This document shows, in pieces, positions 1 to 7,409 of a stretch of 64,000 nt of DNA. The notes beneath the pieces are model-generated. The model had not been told where the DNA came from. It worked only from the letters and a program-made list of their open reading frames with translations, and made no database searches. Location: positions 3,472,001 through 3,536,000 of the forward strand of contig NZ_CP041216.1 of assembly GCF_020511155.1 (NCBI RefSeq). The letters run 5' to 3'. A program made the position numbers and the translations under genes. Numbering within the stretch: position 1 is the first letter of the stretch; every line of letters starts with the position of its first letter. This DNA is from Shewanella glacialimarina. Its GTDB lineage: Bacteria; Pseudomonadota; Gammaproteobacteria; Enterobacterales; Shewanellaceae.

Positions 1-1019
1 GACAAACGCTGATTTTGACGTAAAGACAAGGTATTACTGTCAGCAAAGCGCACTCTGGCAGTGACTTCACGGTTACGTACTTCAGGCGATATTGACGACA
101 ACTGCCCCACCACATTGACGCTGCCAAAACTCAACTCAACATCCATACCTAATCCAAGCTCATCGGCATAAGATTCCGGCACGGCCAGTTCGGCTTCAAA
201 GGCGGTTAAATCGACTACGGTTAATATTGGCTGGCTAGCTGCAATACGCGCTTTTTGCTCCACCAGCCAATTACCGATAATGCCGCTAACAGGGGCGATG
301 ATATTGAGGGCATTTGCCTGGCGAGTTAACTCACTGACCACTAAATCTTGGCGCTCTACCTCAAGGGTGCGATTTTTAATTTCGAAGGTCAGTGTGTCGC
401 GCATCAAATCGACTTCTTGCTGAGCGTGTTTGTGTAGCAATTTGGCTTTGTGTAAATCATCTTTGCTTTTTTCAAAATCGATTTTGCTGATTAAACTCGA
501 TTCAATTAATTGATCACCACGACGGCTTTCACGATCCGCGGCTTCTAAATCTACTTTCGCCATGTCTAAAATCTGGCTAACGCGTAATTGCTCACGACGA
601 GCATCTAATTTGGCACGCTCTAAACTGCCCTGCATACCTTCAAATAATGACTGCTGTTGTTGCAGTTCACTTTGTAAACGTGGGCTGTCAATCTTGGCCA
701 CTACTTGCCCAAGTTCCACTTCATCGCCAGGCTGACTTAATAGCGTCACCACACCTTCCTCAGTGCTGTATAAAATCGGCGCGTTAGCAGCCACAATTTT
801 CCCTGTAGTGGCAATATCGCGCACCAAGGTGCCACGGGTCAGGGTTGCTAAACGTAAATCGGCACCATCAACTGATCGCACTGAACTGTCATAGCCTAAA
901 CTCGCCCACACCAATGCACTCATCAATATTGCACCGCCGCCTATTATCAAAGGCAAACGCAGTTTACGACCTAACTTAGGTGCTATAACCGTATCTTGGC
1001 TGCTGGTATCTTTAATCAT
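1..1019 (-). CDS. HlyD/MacA-type efflux periplasmic adaptor (partial, runs off the window)
   Basis: About 339 residues of the N-terminal part are present and the 3' end lies outside the window. A short cytoplasmic tail is followed by one membrane anchor (about residues 15-35), then a biotinyl-lipoyl-like half (TRGTLVRDIATTGKI...), a long alpha-hairpin rich in Gln, Glu and Lys, and the second lipoyl half (IIAPVSGIIGNW). This order is typical of membrane fusion proteins that link an inner-membrane ABC or RND pump to an outer-membrane channel. The ATG at 1019 is preceded by GAGGAA at good spacing. A predicted sigma-54 promoter and upstream palindromes lie ahead of it, suggesting signal-controlled expression. 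MacA, HlyD and other adaptor subfamilies cannot be told apart without the next genes. Confidence 0.88.
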   Translation of the reverse strand, partial: MIKDTSSQDTVIAPKLGRKLRLPLIIGGGAILMSALVWASLGYDSSVRSVDGADLRLATLTRGTLVRDIATTGKIVAANAPILYSTEEGVVTLLSQPGDEVELGQVVAKIDSPRLQSELQQQQSLFEGMQGSLERAKLDARREQLRVSQILDMAKVDLEAADRESRRGDQLIESSLISKIDFEKSKDDLHKAKLLHKHAQQEVDLMRDTLTFEIKNRTLEVERQDLVVSELTRQANALNIIAPVSGIIGNWLVEQKARIAASQPILTVVDLTAFEAELAVPESYADELGLGMDVELSFGSVNVVGQLSSISPEVRNREVTARVRFADSNTLSLRQNQRL

Positions 1020-1072
1020 CTTGGTTCCTCGGTCGGTGCGAACAACACACCTTTCACATATATACCAAGACA

Positions 1073-1090
1073 AAGCACAAGCCATGCCAA
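1073..1090 (-). promoter_or_regulatory. Predicted sigma-54 (-24/-12) promoter of the efflux adaptor gene
   Basis: The minus strand reads TTGGCATGGCTTGTGCTT. It has the invariant GG and GC separated by exactly 10 bases, and it matches the TGGCAC-N5-TTGC consensus apart from two positions. It would start transcription about 40 bases before the ATG at 1019. The upstream palindromes at 1141-1213 lie where an enhancer-binding protein would act. Confidence 0.6.
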
Positions 1091-1140
1091 TTATTATTTA
1101 TTGTTATTTTTCATAATGATAGTCATTTAAAAAGATAACA

Positions 1141-1213
1141 GGACAGTCTAAAAGTGTCCGCGGACAGGGTTAATAACTGTCCGGTTATTAAGGAAGTGTC
1201 CGAACGGACACTT
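1141..1213. promoter_or_regulatory. Cluster of TGTCCG/CGGACA palindromes, probable enhancer-binding sites
   Basis: A perfect 12-bp palindrome TGTCCGCGGACA (1155-1166) is followed by the inverted pair CGGACAG...CTGTCCG (1161-1167 and 1177-1183). A second palindrome with 9-bp arms, AAGTGTCCG-AA-CGGACACTT, lies at 1194-1213, and a half site GGACAG lies at 1141. The cluster is 50-120 bp upstream of the predicted sigma-54 promoter, the usual place for a bacterial enhancer-binding protein. The regulator itself is not in the window. The rest of 1214-1490 shows no feature I can support. Confidence 0.6.
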
Positions 1214-1490
1214 ATACTTCATAAAACATAAGGATTATTAAGGCGAAATGATGTCGATCCGATAAGATTCTGAGTTGCTGATGGCTGATGGCTGAATACC
1301 GATAAATAACTTTTAACTCACTTATCAATAAAATGAGTTAATAATTACACTCTAAATATTAACCATAAAACAGGGGCATCATCTGGTATACAGGTTACTT
1401 GATAGAAAATGGTGCGCAGCCATGTGGCTTAAATTGAACAAGCTGAATACTGCCAATAATCGTGGTATGACAACAATCAACATCACTTAA

Positions 1491-1712
1491 TCAATAGGAT
1501 GAATTAGGTGTGCTTTCAGGATTTATATCACCATAAACTTCTTCAGGATCAACATCATTTATCAGTAAAGTCTCCCTTACTGTTTCAATGTGATCTAATA
1601 TTTTTTGATAATCATCACCATATTCATATTTAGTGACTTCAATTGACTTTGGCATATAGGTAAAAGCAATTTTCAATGCATTTAACGCTGACGGGTTCAT
1701 TTTTTCGCTCAT
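1491..1712 (-). CDS. Small hypothetical protein, 73 aa
   Basis: I do not recognise this gene. It encodes a 73-residue acidic, soluble protein without a signal peptide or membrane segment. The middle is rich in Asp, Glu and Tyr (KYEYGDDYQKILDHIETVRETLL) and probably helical, and the C-terminal tail is Pro/Ser/Asn rich and likely disordered. A strong ribosome binding site (TAAGGAG, 7 bases before the ATG at 1712) supports translation. It stands alone, divergent from the PepSY operon and convergent with nothing obvious. No function is proposed. Confidence 0.6.
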   Translation of the reverse strand: MSEKMNPSALNALKIAFTYMPKSIEVTKYEYGDDYQKILDHIETVRETLLINDVDPEEVYGDINPESTPNSSY

Positions 1713-2063
1713 GTAAAACTCCTTATCGAATTGTTTGTATTAAAAACCTTAAACCTTTAAATTACTTATCAATAATTTAGCAACTAGCCGTACCACTAAA
1801 TTGGCTTACATATTTACACCCTGTTAGCTTTAAAATGGCTAGTAAGACTCGCTTATTTACAGTTGGCTAGACACTAACTGACTTTACACAGAGGTTCAAA
1901 TAAAACCACTGTTTTTATTGGTAATATTGCTAAATTAATGGGAGTTCGTCACAAGCAGATTTGTGTAATTAATCCTCAATGGTGATAAAGAATACCCCCT
2001 AGGTGGCTTAACTTCGCGCATACACATAGAACCATAGGCACCAATCACACACCACAACAAATC

Positions 2064-2085
2064 TAATTGCGAATGATTTGCGTTT
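2064..2085 (+). promoter_or_regulatory. Possible Fur box upstream of the PepSY operon
   Basis: The core TGCGAATGATTTGCG is an inverted repeat in the 7-1-7 arrangement of Fur sites, with partial match to the consensus TGANAATNATTNTCA. It lies about 50 bp before the first gene of an operon of a kind usually linked to iron or siderophore uptake. The rest of 1713-2063 shows no gene or clear signal. Confidence 0.4.
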
Positions 2086-2130
2086 ATATTAATATCGACG
2101 CTTATAAAATGATGAAATGGAAATTCTTAG

Positions 2131-2397
2131 GTGTTACTTATTCAAGTCCTTGTTATCGCGCTAAGCATATCCGGCGTGACGCTTTGCTATATCTCCAGTA
2201 AACATCAGCGATTACTGAAACATAACTTACCAATGGCATACGCTATGTGCGGCGTTGGCGCTTTGTTTGTGTCACTTTATGGCTGGTTGCAAATATTAAG
2301 TCCCACAGCGGCATTTTTTACCTGGTGTTTTACCATCATCACCCTAATGATTAGCCTCCCCTTCTTAACACTTTTATCCCCAAAGGGGCGTCACTGA
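2131..2397 (+). CDS. DUF3325-like small membrane protein
   Basis: This 88-residue protein is almost entirely hydrophobic, with three predicted membrane helices (about residues 2-20, 35-55 and 60-82) and a short basic tail. Its size, topology and position ahead of a PepSY membrane protein fit DUF3325, a family found in siderophore-uptake operons. The start is a GTG directly after an in-frame stop and the ribosome site is weak, so the exact start is uncertain. The stop overlaps the next start (TGATG at 2395-2399), which indicates translational coupling. Function is unknown; a role with the PepSY partner in ferric-siderophore handling is inferred from context. Confidence 0.7.
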   Translation: MLLIQVLVIALSISGVTLCYISSKHQRLLKHNLPMAYAMCGVGALFVSLYGWLQILSPTAAFFTWCFTIITLMISLPFLTLLSPKGRH

Positions 2398-2696
2398 TGA
2401 CACGCTTAACCGTTGAAAATCGAATTCAGCCACACTGGTGGTCAAAAACCATTATCGCCATAGTGCTGGGGTTATTACTGAGCTACGGCATTATCGCTAT
2501 TTTTGCTTGGTTTGGGCCTGGCGGCATTGATGCGCCGATGAAAGTGCAACTTAATATGTGGTTAATCAGTTTGATTTGGTTACCTATTTTGGCACTTATT
2601 TATCTTTTTAAATCCGCACGCAGCGCATTTTTCAACATGCTGTTTATTAACCTTATCGTCTATTTTATATTGGCGAGCTTATGGTGGTTACAATGA
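2397..2696 (+). CDS. Small inner-membrane protein of the PepSY operon
   Basis: This 99-residue protein has a short N-terminal cytoplasmic stretch with HWW and three membrane helices (about residues 16-38, 53-70 and 78-97). It resembles the unnamed iron-uptake membrane proteins that sit between DUF3325 and PepSY genes in siderophore loci. It is coupled to the gene before it by a 1-base overlap and to the gene after it by an ATGA overlap at 2693-2696. The three products are therefore very likely made together and may form one complex. The family assignment rests on size, topology and context, not on a recognised motif. Confidence 0.7.
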   Translation: MTRLTVENRIQPHWWSKTIIAIVLGLLLSYGIIAIFAWFGPGGIDAPMKVQLNMWLISLIWLPILALIYLFKSARSAFFNMLFINLIVYFILASLWWLQ

Positions 2697-4306
2697 AAAT
2701 TCGCTCAGACATATTGCGAACTTACCAATCAATTCACACCTGGACAGGCATTACGACTGGACTAGTGCTGTTTATTGCCTTTTATGCTGGGTCATTAACG
2801 CTGTTCAAACCCCAAATAACCCAGTGGGCTACCCCCAGCTCAGCCTACTTAAATCATACGCCAGCAATTGAGTTAGACAATTTAATTACGCAGGCTATGG
2901 AAGAATTTCCTGAGGTAAGTGAAGGATTTATTGTTAACCTTGAACAGGATGCATCGTCACTATCTTGGTATGAAAAAGGTGGCGGTAGAGGCCTTAGACT
3001 GGACGATGAACTTAAACATGCTGCTTTTGATCAAAATAATAATCTAGTCACTCAGGTAAGTGATCAAAATAAGCTCGGGGCGTTAATTGACAAGCTCCAT
3101 CGTACCGCAGGAATTCCAGGTACATTAGGCCATGAAGATATTGGGGTGCTAATACTAGGCGTTGCCGCTGGCTTGTATTTTATTGCGCTAATTTCTGGGG
3201 TTATTATCCTATTACCGACGCTGGTAAAGTACTTATTGGCACTTAGAACCCATAAGGGCAATAAACGTTTTTGGCTTGATAGTCACAACGTCGTCGGTGT
3301 GCTGAGTTTACCCTTTCATATCATCATTGCGTGGACAGCATTTGTGTTTGCATTTCATGACCCATTCTATGGTGGGTTAACTGTGGTATATGGCGACAAG
3401 CCTTTATTTGCACAGCAAGAAAAAAGCGAAATAACTTATCCTATTAGTGAGTTACATTCCATTGAAACCTATATTAATAAAGCTAACGCAATTGCACCAG
3501 AACACCAGGTTAGCCGCTTAGAATTCAGCAAACTATCTTCAACATCGCCTACTTTAGCAATACAGTTGGCATCATCTGGCAGAATACAGCGTGGCGCATA
3601 TTCCGATGTGCTGTATCTTCACCCTTATACTCTAGAGCAAGGTTATACCTCAATCAGCCAGCCAGAAGATGGTCTATTCGGCCCTATGGTCAATAGTTTT
3701 GTGTCATTGCATTTTGGTAATTATGCGGGCAATTATGGACGCTGGATGTATTTTGCATTGGGATTAATGGGCGCATTCTTATTTTACAGTGGCAACTTAC
3801 TTTGGCTTGAAAAACGCAGGCAAAAACAAGCAATTCAATCACGTTCGATTCGCATAATGTCATCATTAACGATTGGAATTTGTGTTGGCTCAATGCTAGG
3901 TGTTGCTATTACAATGCTAGCAAGTAAATGGTTGTATTTATTATCATTACCAATTAACAATTACTACTTAAGCTGTTATTACAGTCTCTTTTTTATCGCA
4001 CTTGGCTATAGCTTTTATCGGGGAGCGGCACTTGCTGCTATTCACTTACTGTATGTGTTGGCTGCAGCTTGTCTGTTGATTCCACTAACATCTATTTTGT
4101 TCTCAACACTATCGACAGCCACCTTAGCATTTGATGGTAATACCGCCATTGTTGACGTCATCGCTTTTATATTCGCAATCGTATTTTTCAGCGCAGCTAA
4201 AAAAGCTAAATACAGGGCTTATCATGGTGAGCCAGACAGTATTTGGGCGATTACCACAACCACTTCAAATAATGCGATTGCGCCAGTACCCCAGTCAGCA
4301 AATTAA
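2693..4306 (+). CDS. PepSY-associated membrane-helix (ferric-reductase-like) protein
   Basis: A protein of 537 residues with the layout of the PepSY-associated TM family: a first helix (about 20-40) after the conserved SIHTWTG, a periplasmic domain, a helix pair around 155-180, the HNVVGVLSLPFHIIIAWTAF helix with conserved histidines, a second periplasmic region, then a helix near 350 and four or five C-terminal helices. Such proteins are thought to help remove iron from siderophores at the inner membrane. I chose the ATG at 2693, which overlaps the previous stop, over the one at 2681. It is the last gene of a coupled three-gene operon that may be Fur controlled. The usual TonB siderophore receptor is not next to it. 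Confidence 0.85.
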   Translation: MKIRSDILRTYQSIHTWTGITTGLVLFIAFYAGSLTLFKPQITQWATPSSAYLNHTPAIELDNLITQAMEEFPEVSEGFIVNLEQDASSLSWYEKGGGRGLRLDDELKHAAFDQNNNLVTQVSDQNKLGALIDKLHRTAGIPGTLGHEDIGVLILGVAAGLYFIALISGVIILLPTLVKYLLALRTHKGNKRFWLDSHNVVGVLSLPFHIIIAWTAFVFAFHDPFYGGLTVVYGDKPLFAQQEKSEITYPISELHSIETYINKANAIAPEHQVSRLEFSKLSSTSPTLAIQLASSGRIQRGAYSDVLYLHPYTLEQGYTSISQPEDGLFGPMVNSFVSLHFGNYAGNYGRWMYFALGLMGAFLFYSGNLLWLEKRRQKQAIQSRSIRIMSSLTIGICVGSMLGVAITMLASKWLYLLSLPINNYYLSCYYSLFFIALGYSFYRGAALAAIHLLYVLAAACLLIPLTSILFSTLSTATLAFDGNTAIVDVIAFIFAIVFFSAAKKAKYRAYHGEPDSIWAITTTTSNNAIAPVPQSAN

Positions 4307-4324
4307 TCTGGCTTAAAATCAAAT

Positions 4325-4356
4325 GGGTTAGCTTAGTGCTAAAGCTAAGCTAACCC
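4325..4356 (+). terminator. Strong hairpin after the PepSY operon, possible terminator
   Basis: GGGTTAGCTTAG and CTAAGCTAACCC form a perfect 12-bp stem with an 8-base loop, 18 bases after the stop of the PepSY gene. No clear U-run follows, so it may be an mRNA-end stabiliser rather than a classical terminator. Confidence 0.5.
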
Positions 4357-4460
4357 TAAGCCAAAGCTAGTGTATTTATAATATCGTTTGATAATTATTG
4401 GCGTTTTTTGTGGAGAAACGAGTTAGGACTAACACATTTATGCATCAGTGTTAGATTAGG

Positions 4461-4740
4461 TGTATGGCCTGCGGCCACTACACTATGAACAAGGAGCTTC
4501 ACTCGTTGTAAAGAAAGTATCGTGAAGTTTATCTATATAGCTCCAGCATGGCATTTACTCGCCAACACGCAGCATTCTTTCGAAATAAAAAAGTCCCTGT
4601 AGCTCAGCCGACCCATCCATGGGTCGGATGGTCGGCTCGCAAACTACCATGATGAATCTTTCCTGTAGTTTCTCAACTTGCAGGTTTTAAAGATTGAGTA
4701 AAATAAGGTTATTTTAAAACACTGACTTGGTTTTGCCCCA
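4461..4740 (+). repeat. Intergenic repeat, copy 1
   Basis: This 280-base non-coding unit begins TGTATGGCCTGCGGCCACTA and ends near TTTTGCCCC. It shares an ordered series of blocks with the unit at 4751-5012: a GGCC palindrome, ATCGTGAAGTTTATCTAT, a perfect hairpin CCGACCCA-TCCA-TGGGTCGG (4608-4627) followed by ATGGTCGGCTCGCAAA, and CCATGATGAA. It has no open reading frame. The hairpin and its flanks suggest a structured RNA or a non-autonomous repeat. Confidence 0.75.
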
Positions 4741-4750
4741 AGGTTTGTTT

Positions 4751-5012
4751 GGAATGTGGCCTACGGCCACTATGAACATGAAACTTCGCTCATAGTAAAG
4801 AATGTATCGTGAAGTTTATCTATGTAGGTTCAGCATGATATTAACTCACCGACACGCGCAAGTACGTCCTTGTAGCTCAACCGACCCATCCCTGGGTCGG
4901 ATGGTCGGCTCGCAAATCACCATGATGAACCTTTCGAGTATTGACTTAATCGGCAAGTTTAAAAGAGTGAGTACATAAGATTATTTCAAAAACACTAACT
5001 CACTTTTGCCCC
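4751..5012 (+). repeat. Intergenic repeat, copy 2
   Basis: This is a diverged direct copy of the 4461-4740 unit, with the same block order and the same hairpin (4881-4900, one base changed in the loop). The flanking arms carry many substitutions and small indels, so the duplication is not recent. The remaining bases to the IS element (5013-5174) show nothing else. Confidence 0.75.
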
Positions 5013-5174
5013 TTTATGAGTTAGTGCTGTTGATCAATCTAAAATATTTATTTCGGTTTGCCACATATTTTCTAATTTCACATGATCTGCAAGAATGAAT
5101 CTAAAACCGTGGCCAGTATTAATTAGCCACTACATATCGGCCTCTTAATTTATTGACCATACTGTCTCAAAATT

Positions 5175-5201
5175 AAGTGTCCGATGGATTAGACCAGAAC
5201 A
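5175..5201 (+). repeat. Solitary right end of the IS3-family element
   Basis: This 27-bp stretch (AAGTGTCCG...CCAGAACA) matches the right inverted repeat of the neighbouring IS (6407-6434) with a few changes and in the same orientation. It is followed by GAG and then directly by the IS left end, giving a right end, 3 bp, left end junction like that of an IS3-family circle. Confidence 0.7.
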
Positions 5202-5269
5202 GAGTGTTGTGGTTGAATTAGCCGGACACTTCAATAAAGGAATATAATAATGCCATTATTGAGGTGAAT

Positions 5270-5557
5270 ATGACTAAACGAATAAATAAACAATATCCAG
5301 ATGATTTTAAACAAGAAGCTGTCGCTTTGGTTCTTGAACAAAATTACACGATAGTCCAAGCAGCAGCGTCTTTAGGTATTACAGATAAAATTCTTTATAA
5401 CTGGGTGGCTAAACAAAAAAAGCTAACTCAAGGCGATGCATTATCTGTAGATGAACGCACTGAGCTCATGTTATTGCGTAAAGAGAATAAACGCTTATTG
5501 ATGGAGCGCGAAATACTAAAAAAGGCCAGCGCCTTCTTTGCGAAAGAAATGAAGTAA
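5270..5557 (+). CDS. IS3-family transposase OrfA (helix-turn-helix)
   Basis: OrfA has 95 residues: an N-terminal helix-turn-helix of the Tnp_1/IS911 type (DDFKQEAVALVLEQNYTIVQAA...LYNWVAKQ) that binds the IS ends, then a leucine-zipper-like coiled coil (LMLLRKENKRLLMEREILKKA). I chose ATG 5270, behind GAGG at 5261-5264; a GTG at 5264 would lie on the ribosome site. The sequence A AAA AAG at 5518-5524 is in the correct phase for -1 slippage, which would fuse OrfA to OrfB. OrfA alone usually regulates transposition. Confidence 0.9.
   Translation: MTKRINKQYPDDFKQEAVALVLEQNYTIVQAAASLGITDKILYNWVAKQKKLTQGDALSVDERTELMLLRKENKRLLMEREILKKASAFFAKEMK
5518..5524 (+). other. Programmed -1 frameshift site of the IS
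   Basis: A_AAA_AAG lies in the zero frame of orfA (codons AAA at 5519 and AAG at 5522). After a -1 slip the new frame is open from 5524 to the orfB start at 5602 and on to its stop, encoding a linker (ERNEVRYSFINNLESKFPIS) like the start of other IS3 OrfB proteins. The fused OrfAB would be the active transposase. Confidence 0.75.
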
Positions 5558-5601
5558 GGTATTCATTTATCAATAATCTTGAGTCGAAATTTCCTATTTC
5601 G

Positions 5602-6426
5602 ATGGCGTGTAAAGTGATGCAAGTCAGTTCGTCAGCGTATTACGTTTGGCTTAAAAGGCCTGGTGAGCTTATCACTGCTGACACTCTAGAATTATTTCGT
5701 CGAGCTAAAGCATTATTCAAGGCCAGTAGAAACAGCCTAGGTAGCAGAGAGTTAGCTAAAGCATTACGCAAAGAAGGGGTTAGCATTACACGTTATCGCA
5801 CTATTAAGTTAATGGCGCGATTGAAACTGGTGGTAACGCAACGTCTGGCTTATAAAGTCACCACAAAGCGTAAACACAGTGATAGCGTGGCTGATAATTT
5901 GCTTAATATGAATTTTAATCCTGTTGGGCCAAACCAAGTATGGGCAGGTGATGTGAGCTATCTTAAAACAGGTGAAGGTTGGCTATATCTTGCCGTTGTA
6001 ATGGATTTGTATTCTCGCAGAATCGTCGGCTGGCATATCTCTAAGCGTATGACGAGAAGCTTAGTGGAGAAAGCATTTTTGAAGGCTTACAACTTGCGAA
6101 AACCACCTAAAGGCTTAGTATTTCATAGCGATAGAGGTTCGCAGTATACGAGTAAAGGGTATCGACGTTTATTAAAACAATTGAACTGTCGAGCGAGTAT
6201 GGGTGATGTCGGTGCGTGTTGGGACAATGCAGTTGTGGAGCGTTTCTTTGGTAGTTTAAAGCATGATTGGCTATTAAAAATACCACAGCCAACTCGTCAC
6301 CATATGTGTGATGATGTAGCTAAATATATGAAATATTACAATCTAGAGCGACTGCACTCGGCAAATGCTGATCAGTCACCGATAGATTTTGAAATTTCTT
6401 TTAGAAAAGTGTCCGGTTGGAGTTGA
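5602..6426 (+). CDS. IS3-family transposase OrfB (DDE integrase core)
   Basis: OrfB has 274 residues: an HTH_21 segment in the N-terminal part and an rve integrase core. The catalytic triad is visible as D117 (WAGDVSYL), D177 (FHSDRGSQY) and E213 (CWDNAVVERFFGSLK), with 35 residues between the last two, as in the DD(35)E class. The stop codon lies inside the right inverted repeat, as in many IS3 elements. Production is expected mainly as an OrfAB frameshift fusion rather than from the ATG at 5602, which has no good ribosome site. Confidence 0.93.
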   Translation: MACKVMQVSSSAYYVWLKRPGELITADTLELFRRAKALFKASRNSLGSRELAKALRKEGVSITRYRTIKLMARLKLVVTQRLAYKVTTKRKHSDSVADNLLNMNFNPVGPNQVWAGDVSYLKTGEGWLYLAVVMDLYSRRIVGWHISKRMTRSLVEKAFLKAYNLRKPPKGLVFHSDRGSQYTSKGYRRLLKQLNCRASMGDVGACWDNAVVERFFGSLKHDWLLKIPQPTRHHMCDDVAKYMKYYNLERLHSANADQSPIDFEISFRKVSGWS

Positions 6427-6583
6427 CCAGAACAGAGCGTTTAAAAGTAATACACTTACTATCAAAAAATGACATTGTTCCTCAGATAACATATCAAACT
6501 ATTGCGTTGTTATCGTTCAGGACAGGCTTAAATTTCTATCCAATTTCTTATGACCGTACAACTAAGCTAATCCGAAATAGCAT

Positions 6584-7363
6584 TTATAACTCAAACAGCA
6601 CATCGGTACGGATAATGTATTTTACCCCTTTATAAATGGGTTCTGAGCTGTGAATACAATGTAGTGGATGCATTCCATGTGGAAAACAAATAACACTGCC
6701 CGCTGGGGTTCGTATATCTACTGTCTTAACATTATCACCACGCTTGGCTGGTAATTGTGGATTATCGGCATTGACTAAAAAGCGGGTTGCACCGCCTTCA
6801 AAGTCTTCTGTTAATAAAATTAAAAAGGTCAATTGGCTGTATCTGTCACCAAAAGCATCTCGCACTAATTCACCGTTTATCACCTGACTGCCAGGCCAGG
6901 AGCCGTCGGAATGAGGCTTAAAATAATCCCCTTCGTTATAACGGTAAAATCGAAAACGGTTATTTAACCCTAACGCCGCTTTACCGGCAAAAATGCCCAG
7001 ATTATCGTCCATTAAGTGATTAATTCTATTCCAAATAACTTGTTCAGTAGCGTTATCAACCACCCAGGTTAAGCTATCGTTGTGTCTCACATCTCTGGGT
7101 AAAGATACCGCAGCATCCGGTAAAAAACCCATTGACTCACTAACCGCAATTAGCCGCTGACACTCATCTGCCGACAACACATTAAGTAATTGAAATGCGC
7201 CCGGTACTTCGGCTAACATTTTCTTACTCGGCTGTGTTAACGCTGCGTCACTAAGCTTGGCAACATTGGCCTGATGATTAGCCCAGGTCGGCAGCGCTGG
7301 ATGCTCTGCTCCGGGTTCATGTGCCACGACAAAATAATCTGAATTTACACTCGATGTGCTCAT
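6584..7363 (-). CDS. 2OG-Fe(II) dioxygenase (prolyl 4-hydroxylase-like)
   Basis: This 259-residue cytoplasmic protein has a double-stranded beta-helix oxygenase domain in its C-terminal two thirds. The iron ligands are visible as H151 and D153 (PHSDGS) and H238 (CIHSSEP), and the RTD shortly after would bind 2-oxoglutarate. The YRYNEGDYFKPHSDG and FEGGATRF segments are typical of P4Hc-type hydroxylases. The substrate is unknown. It lies 46 bp downstream of an aldehyde dehydrogenase gene on the same strand, so the two are probably an operon, perhaps acting in sequence on one metabolite. The IS3 element ends 150 bp past its 3' end and leaves it intact. Confidence 0.85.
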   Translation of the reverse strand: MSTSSVNSDYFVVAHEPGAEHPALPTWANHQANVAKLSDAALTQPSKKMLAEVPGAFQLLNVLSADECQRLIAVSESMGFLPDAAVSLPRDVRHNDSLTWVVDNATEQVIWNRINHLMDDNLGIFAGKAALGLNNRFRFYRYNEGDYFKPHSDGSWPGSQVINGELVRDAFGDRYSQLTFLILLTEDFEGGATRFLVNADNPQLPAKRGDNVKTVDIRTPAGSVICFPHGMHPLHCIHSSEPIYKGVKYIIRTDVLFEL

Positions 7364-7409
7364 CTATTTACACCTTTAAACCAAAAATAAAAAAACCAGA
7401 AAACAAAAA

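Larger units (their letters stand above)
5205..6434 (+). mobile_element. IS3-family insertion sequence, 1230 bp
   Basis: The element carries overlapping-frame orfA and orfB with a DDE integrase core. Its imperfect 27-28 bp terminal inverted repeats start TGTT and share CCGGACACTT (5205-5231 and 6407-6434). The 3-bp duplication GAG flanks it at 5202-5204 and 6435-6437, the size usual for this family. Both reading frames and the frameshift site are intact, so it may be active. It is inserted between the intergenic repeats and the 3' end of the oxygenase gene and breaks no recognisable gene. Confidence 0.9.

Noticed and set aside
1103..1125. A second Fur box near the efflux promoter (AATGATAGTCATT)
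   Set aside because: The inverted repeat is short and matches the Fur consensus poorly; an IHF or spacer role between enhancer and promoter is as likely.
6417..6635. A 72-residue frame starting in the IS right end
   Set aside because: It begins within the inverted repeat and overlaps the oxygenase stop; there is no ribosome site or domain.
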